48,038 nt of DNA from Clostridia bacterium. GTDB lineage: Bacteria; Bacillota; Clostridia; UBA1381. Of this stretch, positions 23,925-34,063 are shown piece by piece. The stretch lies in NCBI GenBank assembly GCA_017621875.1, contig JAGASE010000010.1, forward strand, positions 1 to 48,038, given 5' to 3'. Every line of letters begins with the position of its first letter. Position 1 is the stretch's first letter. Made by a program: the position numbers and the translations under genes. The notes under the pieces are model-generated. The model saw only the letters and a list, made by a program, of their open reading frames with translations, had not been told where the DNA came from and ran no database searches.

Positions 23925-26015
23925 ATGTCAAAAAAACTTCTTATAGTGGAATCACCTGCAAAGGCAGGAACAATAAAAAAATATCTGGGCAAGGATTATG
24001 AGGTTTTAGCTTCAATGGGTCACATTATCGACCTGCCGAAAAGTCAGCTCGGTGTGGACGTTGAAAATAATTTTGAACCTAAATATATTACAATAAGAGG
24101 AAAGGGCGAGCTTTTAACCAAGCTGAAAAAGCAGGCAAAGGCAGCCGATGTTGTCTATCTTGCAACCGACCCTGACCGCGAGGGAGAGGCTATAAGCTGG
24201 CATCTGGCAAAGGCACTTAATATTGATGTTGCATCAAGCTGCCGTGTTACCTTCAATGAAATAACAAAGGCTGCTGTAAAGGCGTCCATAAAGGAGCCGA
24301 GGAGCATCGATATGGACCTTGTCAATGCACAGCAGGCTCGAAGAGTTTTGGATAGGGTTGTGGGCTATAAAATAAGCCCTATTCTTTGGGAAAAGGTGAA
24401 AAAGGGTCTTTCTGCGGGACGTGTTCAATCGGTTGCCACACGCATGATTTGCGACCGTGAGGAGGAAATTGAAAATTTTGTTCCGAAGGAATACTGGACT
24501 GTTGAGGCAATTTGTCTCGGCGGCAAGGGGAAAAAGGAATTTACCGCAAAATATTACGGCGAAAACGGCAAGGAGGTTGAGCTTACCTGCCGCGAGGACG
24601 CCGATAAGATAATAAATGATACTGCAGGGCTTACGGTAGACTTGGTAAAGGAAAGCGAGGTTGCAAAAAATCCGCCGCCTCCGTTTACCACAAGTACGCT
24701 GCAGCAGGACGCGTCAAGAAAAATCGGATTCTCTACCTACAAAACCATGCAGACCGCACAGACTCTTTACGAGGGCGTGAACATCGGCGGAAAGCTCGGA
24801 ACGGTAGGTCTTATCACGTATATGAGAACCGACTCTCTGAGAATTTCAGCAGAAGCACAAAGAGAGGCTATTGGTTATCTGACTGCGGAATACGGTAAGG
24901 AATATGTTCGTCCGCGGCAGTATAAGTCGGGCAGAAATTCACAGGACGCACACGAGGCAATTCGTCCGACAAGTATAAATATAACGCCGGAAAGCATTAA
25001 GGATAAGCTGTCGAACGACCAGTTCAAGCTGTATAAGCTGATTTGGGAGCGTTTTGCGGCAAGCCAGATGTCTGCGGCAGTTTATAACTCGGTGAGTGTC
25101 ACTTTAAGCAGTGCATCACATACCTTTAAGGCAACAGGCTCAGAGCTTAAATTTAAGGGATATATGAAGGTGTATATTGAAGGAAGTGACCTTCAGAAGG
25201 AAAAGGATAAAACTCTTCCGACGCTTGAAGAAGGTCAGAGCGTAGAGATTAAAAGCATCGACTCTATGCAGCATTTCACAAAGCCGCCGGCAAGATATTC
25301 CGAGGCTGCTCTCGTACATGCACTCGAGGAAAACGGTATCGGAAGACCGAGTACCTATGCACCGACTATAACCACCATCGTTTCAAGAGGCTATGTCCGC
25401 CGCGTGAAAAAGCAGCTCGTTCCGACAGAGCTTGGCATGATTACAACCGATATCATGAAAAAGAGCTTTGAGGATATTGTAGACGTGGAATTTACCGCAG
25501 GAATGGAAAAGCAGCTCGACGAGGTTGAGGACGGCAAGCTTGACTGGGTAAAGGTTTTGGAAAGCTTCTATCCGGGCTTTGAGAAAAATCTTGAAAAAGC
25601 AACCAAGGATATCGAAAAGGTAAAAATAAAGGACGAGGAATCCGATGTTGTCTGCGAAAAATGTGGACGAAAAATGGTTTATAAAATCAGTAAGTTCGGA
25701 AAATTCCTTGCCTGTCCGGGATATCCGGAGTGTAAAAATACAAAGGCAATCCGCAATGAAACCGGCGTTAAATGCCCGGTCTGCGGAGGCGAGATTCTTG
25801 CCAAAAAGTCGCGTAAGGGTAAAACCTATTACGGCTGTGAAAACAATCCGAAATGTGACTTTATGGTTTGGGATACGCCTGTTAAGAAGGAAAAATGCCC
25901 TGAATGCGGCGGCGTGCTTTTGAAGAGAAAGGGTAAAAATGCGAAAACCTACTGCTCAAATGAAAAGTGTAAATTTGAGATTAAGCCCGAAAGGAAATCC
26001 AAAAATGACAGTTAA
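23925..26015 (+). CDS. topA: DNA topoisomerase I
   Basis: Type IA topoisomerase that relaxes negative supercoils. The 696-residue protein begins with the Toprim domain ([15 protein letters not shown], then the metal site DPDREGEAI), contains the catalytic tyrosine Y299 in [16 protein letters not shown], and [12 protein letters not shown], and ends with three four-cysteine zinc ribbons (CEKCGRKM ... CPGYPEC; CPVCGGE ... CENNPKC; CPECGG ... CSNEKC). The AAAGG site is 13 bases from the ATG, rather long. The last 11 bases overlap trmFO. Confidence 0.97.
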   Translation: MSKKLLIVESPAKAGTIKKYLGKDYEVLASMGHIIDLPKSQLGVDVENNFEPKYITIRGKGELLTKLKKQAKAADVVYLATDPDREGEAISWHLAKALNIDVASSCRVTFNEITKAAVKASIKEPRSIDMDLVNAQQARRVLDRVVGYKISPILWEKVKKGLSAGRVQSVATRMICDREEEIENFVPKEYWTVEAICLGGKGKKEFTAKYYGENGKEVELTCREDADKIINDTAGLTVDLVKESEVAKNPPPPFTTSTLQQDASRKIGFSTYKTMQTAQTLYEGVNIGGKLGTVGLITYMRTDSLRISAEAQREAIGYLTAEYGKEYVRPRQYKSGRNSQDAHEAIRPTSINITPESIKDKLSNDQFKLYKLIWERFAASQMSAAVYNSVSVTLSSASHTFKATGSELKFKGYMKVYIEGSDLQKEKDKTLPTLEEGQSVEIKSIDSMQHFTKPPARYSEAALVHALEENGIGRPSTYAPTITTIVSRGYVRRVKKQLVPTELGMITTDIMKKSFEDIVDVEFTAGMEKQLDEVEDGKLDWVKVLESFYPGFEKNLEKATKDIEKVKIKDEESDVVCEKCGRKMVYKISKFGKFLACPGYPECKNTKAIRNETGVKCPVCGGEILAKKSRKGKTYYGCENNPKCDFMVWDTPVKKEKCPECGGVLLKRKGKNAKTYCSNEKCKFEIKPERKSKNDS

Positions 26016-27315
26016 GGTTATAGGAGCAGGTCTTGCAGGCTGTGAGGCGGCATATCAGCTGGCACAGCGTGGAATTAATGTCGAGCTTTATGAAATGAAG
26101 CCGAAGAAATATTCACCTGCACATAAAAGTGAAAAATTTTGCGAGCTTGTTTGCTCAAACTCTCTAAAGGCGGACAGGATTGAGAACGCCTGCGGTCTTT
26201 TAAAGGAGGAAATGCGTTTTTTCGGCTCGGTGATAATGCAGGCAGCGGACGCATCACGCGTTCCTGCAGGCGGTGCTTTGGCTGTTGACCGTGAAATTTT
26301 CGCGGATTTTGCAACAGAGCTTATTAAAAATCATCCATTGATTTGCGTTAAAAATGAAGAAGTGACGGAAATTGACACCGATTGCTATACAATAATAGCA
26401 ACGGGACCGCTCACCTCCGACGGGCTTTCAAAAACAGTGGCACAGCTTACAGGCAGCGAGGGACTTTATTTCTATGATGCTGCAGCACCGGTTTTAACTC
26501 GTGAAAGCATTGATATGGATAAGGTCTTCTACGGTGCGAGATATGACAGAGGTACCGCTGATTATATCAACTGTCCGATGACAAAGGAGCAGTATGACGC
26601 GTTTTATACAGAGCTTGTAAACGCCGAAACCGCGGAATTAAAGGAATTTGAAAACCAAAAGGTTTTTGAAGGCTGTATGCCGGTTGAGGTTATGGCAAAA
26701 AGAGGGGAGCAGACACTTCTTTTCGGACCGTTAAAGCCTGTAGGGCTTGTGAATCCGAAAACGGGAAAGGACGATGCATATGCCGTTGTTCAGCTCCGTC
26801 AGGATGATAGGGAGGCATCTATCTATAACATGGTGGGCTTCCAGACAAATCTTAAATGGGGAGAACAGAAAAGAGTTTTCTCCATGATTCCCGGACTTGA
26901 AAATGCAGAATTTGTCCGCTACGGCGTGATGCACCGCAACACCTATATCGACGCACCGAGGATTTTAAACCGTTATTATCAGATGAAAAAATATCCGAAA
27001 ATTTTCTTTGCGGGACAGATTACGGGTGTTGAAGGATATGTGGAATCGGCATCATCGGGGATTTTGGCAGGCTTTAATATGGCTATGCTGCTTTTGGGGA
27101 GAGATATGTTTGAGCCAAGCTCAAAAACGGCGATAGGCGCGTTGTCGCTTTATATTTCAAACGAGGCGACGCAAAAGCTTCAGCCGATGAACGCAAATTT
27201 CGGAATAATTGACGGACTTGACAGACGAGTGAAAAATAAGGTTGAAAGATACAATGCTATCGCTACAAGGGCATTGGAAATTGTAGAAAAGCAGGTGAAG
27301 AGTTATGAAGAATAA
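26005..27315 (+). CDS. trmFO: tRNA (uracil-54-C5)-methyltransferase, folate/FAD dependent
   Basis: TrmFO makes ribothymidine 54 in tRNA using methylenetetrahydrofolate and FAD. The 436-residue protein has the FAD-binding [19 protein letters not shown] at its N-terminus, [19 protein letters not shown], and the conserved [20 protein letters not shown] in the C-terminal half. The start is the ATG at 26005, 9 bases from AAGGA; a longer frame lies within topA. It overlaps topA and the next gene by 11 bases each, suggesting tight coupling. Confidence 0.96.
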   Translation: MTVKVIGAGLAGCEAAYQLAQRGINVELYEMKPKKYSPAHKSEKFCELVCSNSLKADRIENACGLLKEEMRFFGSVIMQAADASRVPAGGALAVDREIFADFATELIKNHPLICVKNEEVTEIDTDCYTIIATGPLTSDGLSKTVAQLTGSEGLYFYDAAAPVLTRESIDMDKVFYGARYDRGTADYINCPMTKEQYDAFYTELVNAETAELKEFENQKVFEGCMPVEVMAKRGEQTLLFGPLKPVGLVNPKTGKDDAYAVVQLRQDDREASIYNMVGFQTNLKWGEQKRVFSMIPGLENAEFVRYGVMHRNTYIDAPRILNRYYQMKKYPKIFFAGQITGVEGYVESASSGILAGFNMAMLLLGRDMFEPSSKTAIGALSLYISNEATQKLQPMNANFGIIDGLDRRVKNKVERYNAIATRALEIVEKQVKSYEE

Positions 27316-27724
27316 AAAGGGATTTATCGCAGGGGTAATATGCCTTGCGGTATCGGTTTTGCTGATTGCCTTGGTTATAATGCCGCAGGTTAACAAGCAG
27401 TCGATGCAAAATGAAGAAAAAACCGTTACCTCCGATAGCGGAGAGGTAGTTAATAAGCCGACGTTCATGTATTTTGTTACAAGCAGCGAGCTTGCGGATA
27501 AAAATATCAAAAAGGTGCTTGATAAGTTGGAGGAGGAATATGGTAGCAAGGTGATTTTTGAAATCAAGAATGTTGATACCGATAAAAAGCTGCTTGAGGA
27601 TTTCCCGGTGAAGGACAATACTCCTGCACTTATCATGCTTGATTCAAACAACGATATTACAAATATTATGTTTAAAACGAGCGAGTATGATAAGCTTAAG
27701 GTTGCGATAGACGGAGCATTTTAA
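27305..27724 (+). CDS. Membrane-anchored thioredoxin-fold protein without CxxC
   Basis: The 139-residue protein has one N-terminal transmembrane helix (about 7-27) and an outer domain (about 50-139) that reads as a thioredoxin fold: [24 protein letters not shown], then [15 protein letters not shown], and a cis-proline-like TPALIML. At the position of the redox CxxC it has TSSEL, and the protein has only one cysteine, in the membrane helix, so it cannot be a standard thiol oxidoreductase. It overlaps trmFO by 11 bases. A structural or binding role is possible. Confidence 0.75.
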   Translation: MKNKKGFIAGVICLAVSVLLIALVIMPQVNKQSMQNEEKTVTSDSGEVVNKPTFMYFVTSSELADKNIKKVLDKLEEEYGSKVIFEIKNVDTDKKLLEDFPVKDNTPALIMLDSNNDITNIMFKTSEYDKLKVAIDGAF

Positions 27725-27756
27725 GCGACAAAATAAAATTGAAAAGGATAGTTAAT

Positions 27757-29454
27757 ATGGATTACAGAGCGTATACGATTGATAAAATAACAGAAATAAC
27801 CGGGCTTGACAGGGCGGCGATTGCTGCCGTTGTTGAAATCCCTCCGGAGCAGAAGCTGGGAGACCTTGCATTCCCATGCTTTATTCTTGCCAAAACCTTG
27901 AGAAAGGCTCCGCCTGTTATTGCAAAAGAGCTTGCGGAAAAGCTTTCGGAGGACGAAAATATCGAAAAGGCTGAGGCTGTAGGCGGATATCTGAACTTTT
28001 TCTATAACCGTTCAGGCTTTACCAAGAATGTTGTAACCGAGGTACTGGAAAAGGGCGGCGATTACGGCAAGTCGGATATGGGAAACGGAAAAACCGTTCT
28101 TGTGGAATATTCGTCTCCGAATATTGCAAAGCCTTTCCATATCGGACATTTGTTTTCAACCGCTGTGGGTAACTCATTGGAGCGGATTTACAAGCAGCTG
28201 GGTTATAAGACAGTAAAGCTGAATCACCTGGGCGACTGGGGTACGCAGTTTGGAAAGCTGATTTGTGCGTACAAAATGTGGGGCGATGACGCGGTAATTG
28301 AAAAAGACCCGATAAACGAGCTTTTGAAAATTTATGTAAGATTCCATGAGGAGGCTGAAAAGCGTCCTGAGCTTGAAGATGAAGCAAGAGAATACTTTAA
28401 GCTTTTGGAGGAGGGCGACGCAGATGCAACCGCACTATGGCAGCATTTCAGGGATTTAAGTCTTGTAGAGTTTAAGCGTGTTTATGATATGCTTGGCGTG
28501 AGCTTTGATTCTTATGCAGGCGAAAGCTTTTATTCCGATAAAATGCCTGAGGTTGTTGAAATACTAAAGGAAAAGAATCTGCTTGAAGAAAGCAACGGTG
28601 CACAGGTTGTGGACCTTTCCGAGCTTAATGTGCCGCCGTGTATTATTTTGAAATCGGACGGTGCTACAATTTACGCAACACGTGATATTGCAGCTGCACT
28701 TTATCGCCATCGTACCTATGACTTCCATAAGAATATTTATGTTGTGGGAACGCCGCAGGCACTTCACTTTAAACAGATTTTTGCCGTTATGAAAAAGGCA
28801 GGCTGGGACTGGGCAGACGACTGCGTGCATGTAGGCTTCGGCTTGGTAAAATTCCCGGATAAAAAGCTTTCTACGCGTCACGGCGATGTAGTATTTTTGG
28901 AGGACGTACTGAATGAATCCATTCAGAAAACGCTCGATATTATAACCGAGAACAGCCCTGAAATGGAAAACAAGGAGGAGGTTGCAAAGAAAATCGGTAT
29001 TGGTGCGATTTTATATGCGTTTCTCAAAAATTCGCGTGAAAAGGATATTGTTTTCAGCTGGGACAGCATGCTCGATTTTGAGGGCGAGTCTGCACCTTAT
29101 GTTCAGTACAGCTATGCACGCGGAAGAAGTATTTTAAGACGTGCTGATGAGGCAATCGGTGATGTTGATTTCTCGCTTATTACGTCGGACGAGGAATATG
29201 CATTGGTAAGCCAGATAAACGCTTTTGGCGATGCTGTGAAGGACGCAGCGGAAAAGAATGAACCGTTCTATGTGAACAGATATGTTACAAACCTTGCACG
29301 TCAGTTCAATAAATTCTATAACAGCTGTCCGATTTTGAAGGAGGACATTGAGCCTGATGTGAGAAAGGCACGTCTGGCACTTGTGAGTGCAAGCTGTGAG
29401 GTTATAAAATCGGCTCTCGGTCTTTTGGGAATTGAAACGGTTGAGAGTATGTAA
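27757..29454 (+). CDS. argS: Arginyl-tRNA synthetase
   Basis: Class I synthetase charging tRNA-Arg. The 565-residue product has an N-terminal Add1-type domain (about 1-110), [17 protein letters not shown] with the HIGH signature, [14 protein letters not shown] in place of KMSKS (usual in ArgS), and the DALR anticodon-binding domain at the C-terminus (about 455-565). The start is the ATG at 27757, 9 bases from AAGGA. No T-box leader is seen; it probably shares the upstream transcript. Confidence 0.97.
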   Translation: MDYRAYTIDKITEITGLDRAAIAAVVEIPPEQKLGDLAFPCFILAKTLRKAPPVIAKELAEKLSEDENIEKAEAVGGYLNFFYNRSGFTKNVVTEVLEKGGDYGKSDMGNGKTVLVEYSSPNIAKPFHIGHLFSTAVGNSLERIYKQLGYKTVKLNHLGDWGTQFGKLICAYKMWGDDAVIEKDPINELLKIYVRFHEEAEKRPELEDEAREYFKLLEEGDADATALWQHFRDLSLVEFKRVYDMLGVSFDSYAGESFYSDKMPEVVEILKEKNLLEESNGAQVVDLSELNVPPCIILKSDGATIYATRDIAAALYRHRTYDFHKNIYVVGTPQALHFKQIFAVMKKAGWDWADDCVHVGFGLVKFPDKKLSTRHGDVVFLEDVLNESIQKTLDIITENSPEMENKEEVAKKIGIGAILYAFLKNSREKDIVFSWDSMLDFEGESAPYVQYSYARGRSILRRADEAIGDVDFSLITSDEEYALVSQINAFGDAVKDAAEKNEPFYVNRYVTNLARQFNKFYNSCPILKEDIEPDVRKARLALVSASCEVIKSALGLLGIETVESM

Positions 29455-29465
29455 GGAGCGTAATT

Positions 29466-29723
29466 ATGGATAGCAGAGTAGCTTTAATAGGCATTGTGGT
29501 GGAAAATTATGATTCGGTACAGGAGCTGAACAGCATTTTGCATGAGTATTCCGAGGTTATAATAGGCAGAATGGGAATACCTTATAAAAAACGCAATGTT
29601 TCGGTAATAAGCGTTGCGGTAGACGCAAGCAATGACGTCATAAATGCACTGTGCGGCAAAATCGGAAGACTGGATGGAGTTTCATCAAAAACCGTTTATG
29701 CTAAGCTTTCGGACGAGGAATAG
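29466..29723 (+). CDS. TM1266-type iron-only hydrogenase system regulator (ACT-like)
   Basis: The 85-residue protein resembles the TM1266 family: ALIGIVVENYDSVQELNSILHEYSEVIIGRMGIPY followed by SVISVAVDASNDVINALCGKIGRLDGVSSKTVYAKL. The fold is ACT / NikR-C-terminal-like, and the family is found near hydrogenase maturation genes, hence the name; direct function is unproven. Here no hyd genes are near. It begins 11 bases after argS, and the next gene (DUF6062) follows after 2 bases. Confidence 0.85.
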   Translation: MDSRVALIGIVVENYDSVQELNSILHEYSEVIIGRMGIPYKKRNVSVISVAVDASNDVINALCGKIGRLDGVSSKTVYAKLSDEE

Positions 29724-29725
29724 TT

Positions 29726-30418
29726 ATGAAGGAAACAATTTACACAATACCTATAAACGAAGCCTTTGAGCAGGAATGTGAATGTCCGCTGTGCTTCATC
29801 GAGAGGCGGCTTGAGGCGGAGGCTGTGGAATATGCGTTAGGTCCTGCTATGATGGAGCCGGACCACAGGGAGGAGTCGAACAAAAAGGGATACTGCAACA
29901 AGCATTTTAACATGATGTTTAAATCCCCGAATAAGCTGCCTCTTGCCCTGGTTTTGGATACGCATCTTGAGGAAATCCGCTTAAATATTGGTAAAATGAA
30001 AAAGGTTTCGGGAAAGGGATTTTTCAAGAAGGTATCGGATAAGCCGTCAATGAAGGAGACGATTGATTCCTGTATGGTCTGCGAAAAGGTCGCAAAGACT
30101 ATGGACAGATATTACAACGTGCTTTTGTCGATGTGGAAGGACGATGAAGCATTTCGGGAAAAATTTGAAAATTCAAAGGGCTTTTGCCTTCCGCACTTTG
30201 AAAAGCTGTATTCTCTGTCGGGAAATCCTGACTTCCTCACAGCACTTGCCGAAAAGGAGGAAAAGGAGCTTGCTGAACTTTGGGAGGATATACATAAATT
30301 TACGCTTAAATTCGATTACCGAAATAAGGATATGGAGTGGGGAACCGCAAAAAATGCCCCTGTTCGTGCAGTTGAAAAAATTGCCGGATATATTGAGAGT
30401 GCGGAAAATGAAGAATAG
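29726..30418 (+). CDS. DUF6062 family protein
   Basis: The 230-residue protein has two paired Cys/His clusters: CECPLC (about residues 18-23) with CNKHF (about 58-62), and CMVC (about 113-116) with CLPHF (about 152-156). This suggests two zinc- or metal-binding repeats in a helical protein. The family is common in Clostridia, often next to TM1266-type genes, as here, but its function is unknown. A bidirectional terminator follows directly. Confidence 0.8.
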   Translation: MKETIYTIPINEAFEQECECPLCFIERRLEAEAVEYALGPAMMEPDHREESNKKGYCNKHFNMMFKSPNKLPLALVLDTHLEEIRLNIGKMKKVSGKGFFKKVSDKPSMKETIDSCMVCEKVAKTMDRYYNVLLSMWKDDEAFREKFENSKGFCLPHFEKLYSLSGNPDFLTALAEKEEKELAELWEDIHKFTLKFDYRNKDMEWGTAKNAPVRAVEKIAGYIESAENEE

Positions 30419-30456
30419 AAAAAGCTTATGCAAATATTATTTGCATAAGCTTTTTT
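30419..30456. terminator. Bidirectional terminator
   Basis: A 17-bp stem, 30419-30435 with 30439-30455, with a 3-base loop and A/T runs on both ends. It separates the plus-strand DUF6062 gene from the minus-strand ispE, whose stop codon overlaps the end. Confidence 0.92.
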
Positions 30457-31339
30457 AAGCTATTGTATGAGTTAAGAAAACCTCATCATATTTTTCCGAA
30501 AAACTGTCGCAGGCTTTTTTTGCAGTCGCGTTATCGGGGAAAATGCCGAATACGGTAGGTCCTGAGCCGCTCATTGCAGTGCCTAAAGCACCTAAAGCCA
30601 GCATTTTTTCTTTAATGGAGATAACCTTTGGGCAAAGCTCCTGCGTTACCGACTCCAGAATATTTGAAATGTTACTGCAAATTCTGTCGGTGTCGCTGCT
30701 TTCTATTGCATGAAGCATTGTGTCTGTATTGGGATGAACGAGAGTTGGGGCAGAATCAATCATTCTGTAAATATCTGCAGTTAAAATGCTTACGGGCGGC
30801 TTTACCAAAACTACGGGAGCACCGCAAATCGGCTTTAGCGGCGTGAGCCTTTCGCCGATACCCTCGGCAAGCTGTGTTCCACCGGACAGACAGTAGGGAA
30901 CATCTGCTCCCAGCTTTAATGCAAGTCTTTCAAGCTCACTGTCGGAAAGCTCTGCGTTGTACAAAAGATTAAGCGAGCATAAGGTTGCTGCTGCATTTCC
31001 GCTGCCGCCTGCAAGTCCTGCTGCAACGGGAATATTTTTGTGAATAAGAATTTTTGCTCCGCCGGCTATGCCGGTTTCCTTAAAAAACAGCTCTGCCGCT
31101 TTATAAGCTATGTTGCCGTCATTATTCGGCAAAAATTTGCAGTTGGTTGAAATGTTTATTCCGAAATCCTGCTTATCAACTATTACCAAATCGAACAGAT
31201 TCAGCGACTGCATTATCATTTTTACTTCGTGATAGCCGTTTTCCAGACGTCCCAAAACATCAAGCGTGAGATTGATTTTTGCGTAGGATTTTGAAATGGC
31301 ACGGCTGCCCTTTATTATAATATCATTATACAGCTTCAT
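30455..31339 (-). CDS. ispE: 4-diphosphocytidyl-2-C-methyl-D-erythritol kinase
   Basis: IspE phosphorylates CDP-methylerythritol in the non-mevalonate isoprenoid pathway. The 294-residue GHMP kinase has YAKINLTLDVLGRLENGYHEV near its start, the ATP loop PVAAGLAGGSGNAAA (about 107-121), LGADVPYCLSGG and the C-terminal GTAMSGSGPTVFG. GGAG lies 8 bases before the ATG. It is the last of three genes, dxs-tlyA-ispE; dxs is in the same pathway. Confidence 0.96.
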   Translation of the reverse strand: MKLYNDIIIKGSRAISKSYAKINLTLDVLGRLENGYHEVKMIMQSLNLFDLVIVDKQDFGINISTNCKFLPNNDGNIAYKAAELFFKETGIAGGAKILIHKNIPVAAGLAGGSGNAAATLCSLNLLYNAELSDSELERLALKLGADVPYCLSGGTQLAEGIGERLTPLKPICGAPVVLVKPPVSILTADIYRMIDSAPTLVHPNTDTMLHAIESSDTDRICSNISNILESVTQELCPKVISIKEKMLALGALGTAMSGSGPTVFGIFPDNATAKKACDSFSEKYDEVFLTHTIA

Positions 31340-31350
31340 ATGTTTTTCTC

Positions 31351-32154
31351 CTATAAAAGCGAGTGTGATTCATCAACAATTTGCTTTATAAATTCCTTTG
31401 TTATATTGTCCTCGGTTTCGGTTTTTTTGAGATATGCAAGATATTCAATGTTTCCTTCAGGTCCCTTTATCGGTGAAAAGGACAGTCCGGCAACATAGAA
31501 ATTCATGTCTCTTGCTTCTTCAAGAACTGTCTCGACAACACTGTAATGCACGTTGATATCGCGTACAACGCCCTTTTTGCCAACCTGCTCGCGTCCTGCC
31601 TCAAACTGCGGCTTTATAAGAGCAACAAGCTCTCCGCAAGGCGAAAGCAGGTTATATGCTACGGGAAGAACGAGCTTTAAGGAAATAAAGGACACGTCAA
31701 TTGAGGCAAAATCGATGCTTTCGCCTATGTCCTCCGGGGTCACGTAGCGAATGTTGGTGCGTTCCATGTTGCACACACGCTCGTCCTGACGCAGCTTCCA
31801 TGCAAGCTGACCGTAGCCGACGTCAACCGAGAAGACCTTTTTTGCACCGTTTTGGAGCATACAATCAGTGAAGCCGCCGGTGGACGCACCGATATCCATG
31901 GTTGTTTTGCCCTCTAAGGTGATTGGAAATTTCTGCATTGCCTTTTCAAGCTTTAGCCCGCCGCGGCTTACGTATTTAAGGGTTTCACCGCGGATTTCGG
32001 GAGTTTTTGAAATATCAACCGAAAGTCCTGCCTTATCGCATTTTTGGTTGTCGATATAAACCTGCCCTGCCATGATGAGAGCCTTTGCCTTTTCACGGCT
32101 TTCTGCAAGCCCTTTTTCGACCATAAGTGTATCAAGTCTTTGTTTTTCAGCCAT
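31351..32154 (-). CDS. tlyA: TlyA family rRNA 2'-O-methyltransferase / hemolysin-like
   Basis: TlyA methylates 16S and 23S rRNA in some bacteria. The 267-residue protein has an N-terminal S4 RNA-binding domain (RLDTLMVEKGLAESREKAKALIMAG), the DIGASTGGFTDCMLQNGA SAM-binding motif (about residues 88-105) and an FtsJ-like fold with LIKPQFEAGREQVGKKGVV. It overlaps the dxs 3' end by 8 bases. The hemolysin label of older annotation is not supported. Confidence 0.94.
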   Translation of the reverse strand: MAEKQRLDTLMVEKGLAESREKAKALIMAGQVYIDNQKCDKAGLSVDISKTPEIRGETLKYVSRGGLKLEKAMQKFPITLEGKTTMDIGASTGGFTDCMLQNGAKKVFSVDVGYGQLAWKLRQDERVCNMERTNIRYVTPEDIGESIDFASIDVSFISLKLVLPVAYNLLSPCGELVALIKPQFEAGREQVGKKGVVRDINVHYSVVETVLEEARDMNFYVAGLSFSPIKGPEGNIEYLAYLKKTETEDNITKEFIKQIVDESHSLL

Positions 32155-33967
32155 TTAGCTTTTCCTCAATTCTTTTAATAATGGATTCTGCGTCCATGCT
32201 GTAGTATTTGTCCAGCTCGCTAACCGAGCCGTGAGTAATCGGCACATCGGGAAACGCACATATCAGCATGGGTACGGGTGTACCGCTTTCGCAAAGTGCC
32301 GCGGCAGTCAGAGTACCGATTCCACCTGTGCGTACCGCGTCCTCTATCGTGACAACAAGACGCTTGTCCTTTGCATATTCCGAAACGCTTTGCGAGTCAA
32401 ACGGAATGATTGTAGGCAAAGCGATAAGCTGTGCGTTAAAATGCTCTGCAACCGTTTTGGCAGTGTTAATCATTCTTCCGCTTGAAACTATAAGAATATC
32501 ACCGCCGTCACGCAAGAAGTGTGCCTTGTTTGGTGTAAATGCAGAATGGTATTCTGTCTGCACATTTCCTCGCGGATAGCGGATTGCGATTGGTCCTGTG
32601 TGTGTGTTTACGGCATAGTCCAGCATTGCATCAAGCTCTGAAAAGCTTGACGGGGATAAAATTGTCATGTTGGGCATTGAGGAGAGGTATGATATATCAT
32701 ACATTCCCTGGTGCGTTTCGCCGTCCTGACCTACAACTCCCGCCCTGTCCGCACACAAAACAACATGCAGGTTCTGAAGACAGACGTCATGCAGAATCTG
32801 GTCGTATGCACGCTGCATAAAGGTGGAATAAAGCGGAACAACAGGAATATATCCCTGTATGGAAAGTCCTGCCGCCATTGTTACTGCGTGCTGCTCGGCA
32901 ATTCCTACGTCAAAATAACGCTTCGGATATTTTGCAGAAAACTCGGAAAGCCCTGTTCCAAGCGGCATAGCACCGGTTATGGCAACAACCTTGTCGTTAT
33001 CCTCCGCAAGACGCAGGAGCGTTTTTCCGAAGGCTGCGGAATAGTCCTCTAAGACTGCACCTGTACTGCCTGAGGAAATTCCGTGATACATTTGAGGGTT
33101 TTCCTCCGCCGGCTTATAGCCCTTGCCTTTTTTTGTTCGGATATGAATAAATGAAGATACATTTGTTTTCTTTGCACGCTCAAAAACGACCTTCAAGGCA
33201 TCAAGGTCATGCCCGTCCACAGGTCCTATATAGTTAAGCCCTAAATTGTCAAACATTGTGGTTGGAATTACCTTTCGGCGAAGAGCACCCTTGGCTCTTT
33301 TTGCCGTTTTTGTGGCAGCTTGTGCACCGATTGGCAGACTGCTCAAAAATTCCTCGATTGCGTCCTTGGATTTGAAATATTCCGGCTTCTGACGCATACG
33401 CTGCAGATAGTTTGATAACGCTCCGACGTTATGTGAAATACTCATTTCATTATCGTTCAGAATAAAAATCACTTTGGAATTTGAATGACCTGCGTCATTT
33501 AACGCCTCAAAAATCATTCCGCCGGTTAAAGCTCCGTCGCCGAAAACAGCGACAACATCATAATCATCGCCGGATAAATCTCTTGCTCTTGCAATTCCCA
33601 TTGCAGCAGACGCAGAGGTAGAGGAATGCCCTGTATTAAAGGCGTCATAAACACTTTCAGAGGTTTTTGGAAAGCCGCTTATTCCACCAAAAGTACGGAG
33701 CTTATCAAAGCCGTCCTTTCTGCCGGTAAGGATTTTATGCACATATGCCTGATGTCCTACGTCCCAGACAAGCCTGTCCTTTGAAAAGTCAAAAACCGAG
33801 TGCAGTGCAAGCGTAAGCTCGACTACGCCTAAGTTTGACGCTAAGTGTCCGCCGGTTTTTGATACCGATTTTATTAAGAATTTACGTATTTCATATGCCA
33901 GCTGCTTAAGCTGGGGCGTGGAAAGGTTAGATAGCCCCTGCGGTAGCTTTAATTCATCTATGTTCAT
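32147..33967 (-). CDS. dxs: 1-deoxy-D-xylulose-5-phosphate synthase
   Basis: Dxs joins pyruvate and glyceraldehyde-3-phosphate with thiamine diphosphate, the first step of the MEP pathway. The 606-residue protein has the N-terminal SNLGVVELTLALH, the ThDP motif VFGDGALTGGMIFEALNDAG ... NDNEMSIS, and a transketolase-like domain with DVGIAEQHAVTMAAG. The start is the ATG at 33967 after AAGGT; the ATG at 33982 has no ribosome binding site. It has its own promoter and begins the dxs-tlyA-ispE unit. Confidence 0.97.
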   Translation of the reverse strand: MNIDELKLPQGLSNLSTPQLKQLAYEIRKFLIKSVSKTGGHLASNLGVVELTLALHSVFDFSKDRLVWDVGHQAYVHKILTGRKDGFDKLRTFGGISGFPKTSESVYDAFNTGHSSTSASAAMGIARARDLSGDDYDVVAVFGDGALTGGMIFEALNDAGHSNSKVIFILNDNEMSISHNVGALSNYLQRMRQKPEYFKSKDAIEEFLSSLPIGAQAATKTAKRAKGALRRKVIPTTMFDNLGLNYIGPVDGHDLDALKVVFERAKKTNVSSFIHIRTKKGKGYKPAEENPQMYHGISSGSTGAVLEDYSAAFGKTLLRLAEDNDKVVAITGAMPLGTGLSEFSAKYPKRYFDVGIAEQHAVTMAAGLSIQGYIPVVPLYSTFMQRAYDQILHDVCLQNLHVVLCADRAGVVGQDGETHQGMYDISYLSSMPNMTILSPSSFSELDAMLDYAVNTHTGPIAIRYPRGNVQTEYHSAFTPNKAHFLRDGGDILIVSSGRMINTAKTVAEHFNAQLIALPTIIPFDSQSVSEYAKDKRLVVTIEDAVRTGGIGTLTAAALCESGTPVPMLICAFPDVPITHGSVSELDKYYSMDAESIIKRIEEKLNG

Positions 33968-33999
33968 GGTAAATACCTTCATTTCTTTGTTCTAATGTT

Positions 34000-34028
34000 A
34001 TAATACCACAAATTTTTCCATATGTAAA
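34000..34028 (-). promoter_or_regulatory. Promoter of dxs-tlyA-ispE
   Basis: On the minus strand: TTTACA (34028-34023), 17-base spacer, TATTAT (34005-34000), with TGTGG just before the -10. Confidence 0.75.
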
Positions 34029-34063
34029 GAATTACAACGGAAAATGGTGGCAGGACACCGCTG

